From positions 1 through 6,396 of the forward strand of contig JAEWHG010000004.1 of the NCBI GenBank assembly GCA_023387935.1: a stretch of 6,396 nt of DNA, in the 5' to 3' direction. The notes under the pieces are model-generated. The model saw nothing but the letters and a program-made list of their open reading frames with translations. It was not told the origin of the DNA and searched no databases. The position numbers and the translations under genes are program-made. The DNA is from Bacillota bacterium. GTDB taxonomy: Bacteria; Bacillota; Clostridia; Peptostreptococcales; Natronincolaceae. Of the stretch, positions 4,364-6,396 are shown piece by piece (positions within the stretch are counted from its first letter, which is position 1; each line of letters begins with the position of its first letter).

Positions 4364-6172
4364 GTGATAGGTATATTTTTTCGAAATATGACATTGATCA
4401 TTACATTTATGTTCTTAATTAATAAACTTAAAAGTACACTTATTCATAAAAAACCTAGTAAAGGTTGCCAGTTTTTCATTAGGTATTTTTTAATTAGTTT
4501 CATAACTTTAGCTACTATGATTCATGGATATACACATTTGGGGTACCACTTTGATTTTAGAAGTGTTCCTATTTTTCTGATATCATATACTAGCGGATGG
4601 GGACTTGGTTTACTAGTTAGTATATTGCCTGCTTTATACCGTTTAAGTATGGGCATACGTGGAGCTAATGTAGGAATTATATTAGGAATGCTGCTACCAG
4701 TTGTTATGGGAGCCTTACTTGGTAGAACACAGAAAGTTAAAAAATATTCTGATATTGTTAATACAAAAAGAATTATTATAGATTTTTTTATTTTTGTTAT
4801 AATTAAAATGGCTATATTTGGTGTGGTTGTAGATATGCCTTTTAAAGATTGGTTGGAAATTGCTATTGGTATGATTATCTTTTGGACATTAAGTACATTA
4901 AGTATAGTTATAATTTATAATGATTTGAATAAACAAATAAGATCAGAAAAAAGACTTAAAATAAGTGAAGAACGATATAAAAAATTAGTGGAGAGTTTAC
5001 CAGATGGAGTACTAGTATATAAAGATGATAAAATAGTATTGATTAACGAGGCGGCTATTGAATTAATAGGGATGGATAATAAGGAAGAGGGTATTGTCTA
5101 CAAACATGATGCTGAATCTGAAAAAGAAGAGAGCAGTCTATTTATTAATAATAATATTCTAAAGATGTTAATGGATAGAAAAATACAATCTGGTGTTACT
5201 TATCACAAAATTCCTCTTAAAAATGGGGAAGAAATTGATATTGATATTAGAGGGATATCCTTGGAATCAGAAGGGGAATTATTTATAATTAACATAGTTA
5301 GAGATATAACTAACATTAAGAGAACTCAGCTATTAGAGGAGAAAATAAAACATGAACAGAAGGTTCTTGCAGAAATTAGAGAGTACGATAGACTTAAAAC
5401 TGAATTTTTTGCAAATCTGTCCCATGAACTTAGAACGCCTCTTAATCTACTATTCAGTACAATTCAACTTATAGAATTTGAGACTAAAGATAAAGAGTAC
5501 ATTCACTCTCATAAATTAAGTAAAAAACTTAAAATTTTAAAACAAAACTCTAATAGAATGGCCAAATTGGCTAATAATTTGATCGATATTACTAAAATAG
5601 ATTCTGGGTATTTTGAATTATGTTTGCAAAATTGCGATATTGTTAGAATTATTGAAGATATCACTTTATCTGTGGCAGAATACATAGAATTCAATGATAT
5701 AGAATTAATCTTCGATACCGATGTAGAGGAGAAAATTATTTTAGTTGATCCAAGTGTAATGGAAAGAATTATATTAAATCTATTATCAAATGCAGTGAAA
5801 TTTTCTAAGCCCAATAATCAAATATTGGTGAGTGTTTATGATCATGGAGAAGAAGTTGTTATTTCGGTTAAGGATAGGGGAAATGGAATACCTATGGATA
5901 AATTAGAAGTAATTTTCGAAAGATTTAGACAAGTAGACAAGCTGCTTAATAGATGTCATGAAGGTAGTGGTATAGGCCTGTCCCTGGTTAAATCTCTAGT
6001 AGCTATGCATGGTGGAGAAATATCAGTAGAAAGCAGATACGGTGTCGGTAGCGAATTTATTATAAAACTTCCTGCAAAAGAAACAGAAACAATTTGTAAT
6101 GAAGGAACAATGGAAGAATTTAAAAATAGATATGGAGATTCTATTCATATTGAGTTTTCTGATATCTACTAG
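4364..6172 (+). CDS. membrane sensor histidine kinase (5TM-Lyt, PAS, HisKA, HATPase)
   Basis: This is a 602-residue membrane kinase. The GTG start at 4364 follows GGAAGGTGA (4348-4356) with 7-nt spacing. Residues 1-190 form five to six membrane spans of the 5TMR-LytS type, with FRNMTLIITFMFLINKL at the start and R66, GWGLGLL and LYRLSMG (91-97) as family marks. A PAS domain follows (about 202-318, ending RDITNIK), then a short coiled linker. The dimerisation and phosphoacceptor domain has the H-box FFANLSHELRTPL with H354. The ATP domain has the N-box NLLSNAVKF (N476), G1 DRGNGIP (504-510), F-box FERF (518-521) and G2 GSGIGL (534-539). All catalytic motifs are intact. After the ATP domain there is a tail ending IHIEFSDIY. 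No response regulator is adjacent in the window, so it looks like an orphan kinase; orphan kinases in Clostridium can phosphorylate Spo0A (known for some, only inferred here). The signal sensed is unknown. Confidence 0.93.
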   Translation: MIGIFFRNMTLIITFMFLINKLKSTLIHKKPSKGCQFFIRYFLISFITLATMIHGYTHLGYHFDFRSVPIFLISYTSGWGLGLLVSILPALYRLSMGIRGANVGIILGMLLPVVMGALLGRTQKVKKYSDIVNTKRIIIDFFIFVIIKMAIFGVVVDMPFKDWLEIAIGMIIFWTLSTLSIVIIYNDLNKQIRSEKRLKISEERYKKLVESLPDGVLVYKDDKIVLINEAAIELIGMDNKEEGIVYKHDAESEKEESSLFINNNILKMLMDRKIQSGVTYHKIPLKNGEEIDIDIRGISLESEGELFIINIVRDITNIKRTQLLEEKIKHEQKVLAEIREYDRLKTEFFANLSHELRTPLNLLFSTIQLIEFETKDKEYIHSHKLSKKLKILKQNSNRMAKLANNLIDITKIDSGYFELCLQNCDIVRIIEDITLSVAEYIEFNDIELIFDTDVEEKIILVDPSVMERIILNLLSNAVKFSKPNNQILVSVYDHGEEVVISVKDRGNGIPMDKLEVIFERFRQVDKLLNRCHEGSGIGLSLVKSLVAMHGGEISVESRYGVGSEFIIKLPAKETETICNEGTMEEFKNRYGDSIHIEFSDIY

Positions 6173-6277
6173 ATGTAGATTGGATTTATGTCGTGCCATA
6201 AATTTTATTAGAAAAATAAGCACAGATAATAGCCAGAGAAGTGGAAATGCATAAGCAAAAGTTAGTAATTTAGAAAA

Positions 6278-6316
6278 AAATCCCCATATTTAGTCTATAA
6301 CTAAGTATGGGGATTT
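6278..6316. terminator. bidirectional intrinsic terminator between convergent genes
   Basis: AAATCCCCATA (6278-6288) pairs with TATGGGGATTT (6306-6316). The stem continues inward through a T-G wobble and TTAGT/ACTAA (6290-6294 with 6300-6304) to a 5-nt loop: 17 bp in all. On the minus strand the stem is followed by seven T residues (complement of 6274-6280). On the plus strand the run is broken (TTTATT). It therefore serves the gene at the right edge best, and probably also ends the kinase transcript 106 nt after its stop. Confidence 0.88.
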
Positions 6317-6328
6317 ATTAAGCATTCT

Positions 6329-6396
6329 TTAATACCCTAGTTCTTTATTAACGATAATTACATGAATTCTACCTTTTACGCCCTGTCTTTTAATTA
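6329..6396 (-). CDS. C-terminal end of a convergent gene, unrecognised
   Basis: On the minus strand a frame is open from the right edge for 21 codons and ends at a TAA (6329-6331), 12 nt before the terminator at 6278-6316. The visible peptide ends GRIHVIIVNKELGY, a basic then beta-strand-like stretch that looks like the true C-terminus of a protein. The terminator has its best T-run in exactly this direction, which is the main support for a real gene. Too little is visible to name the family. Confidence 0.5.
   Translation of the reverse strand, partial: IKRQGVKGRIHVIIVNKELGY

Noticed and set aside
5509..5814. Minus-strand open frames opposite the kinase (also 6023-6223)
   Set aside because: They mirror conserved kinase motifs or run into the terminator region; there is no independent evidence of coding.
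1..6396. tRNA, rRNA, CRISPR arrays, transposase or phage genes
   Set aside because: No tRNA-like cloverleaf, evenly spaced repeats, terminal inverted repeats around an ORF, or mobile-element protein motifs were seen on either strand.

Overview
The window is very AT-rich, has short intergenic gaps and strong GGAGG-type ribosome binding sites, and uses GTG and TTG as well as ATG starts. With a membrane-anchored DHHW protein and a 5TM-Lyt/PAS histidine kinase, this points to a Gram-positive anaerobe of the Clostridium type (inference from composition and protein families; no species can be named).

Layout, left to right. (1) 3-359 and 371-1561: the C-terminal end of an MBOAT (AlgI-like) membrane O-acyltransferase, followed 11 nt later by an AlgJ/AlgX-like DHHW protein. 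These look like the end of an operon for O-acetylation of a cell-surface or exported polysaccharide. (2) 1562-1801: a regulatory interval with a perfect 12-bp inverted repeat, a candidate promoter, two leader hairpins and a good intrinsic terminator. All lie upstream of (3) 1802-3013, a drug-efflux type MFS transporter of the Mef/MFS_3 kind. The interval reads either as a transcription attenuator for the efflux gene, or as the end of the first operon plus a separate weak promoter. (4) 3014-3187: a gene-free stretch crowded with dyad symmetry, including a TGTGA-N6-TCACA site, before (5) a small cupin gene (3188-3526). (6) 3672-4055: an unrecognised 127-residue protein with a TTG start, overlapped at its 5' end by a 27-codon open frame; a strong terminator follows at 4135-4174. 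(7) 4236-4265: a good sigma-A type promoter driving 4364-6172, a 602-residue membrane sensor histidine kinase (5TM-Lyt, PAS, HisKA, HATPase) with no response regulator in view. (8) 6278-6316: a 17-bp bidirectional terminator, and at the right edge the last 21 codons of a convergent minus-strand gene.

No RNA genes, CRISPR arrays, insertion sequences or phage genes were seen. The gene groups (surface polysaccharide modification, efflux, cupin, unknown protein, sensor kinase) do not form one evident pathway; they look like several independent transcription units. The parts most worth a second look are the leader of the efflux gene, the dyad-rich leader of the cupin gene, and the unrecognised protein at 3672-4055.
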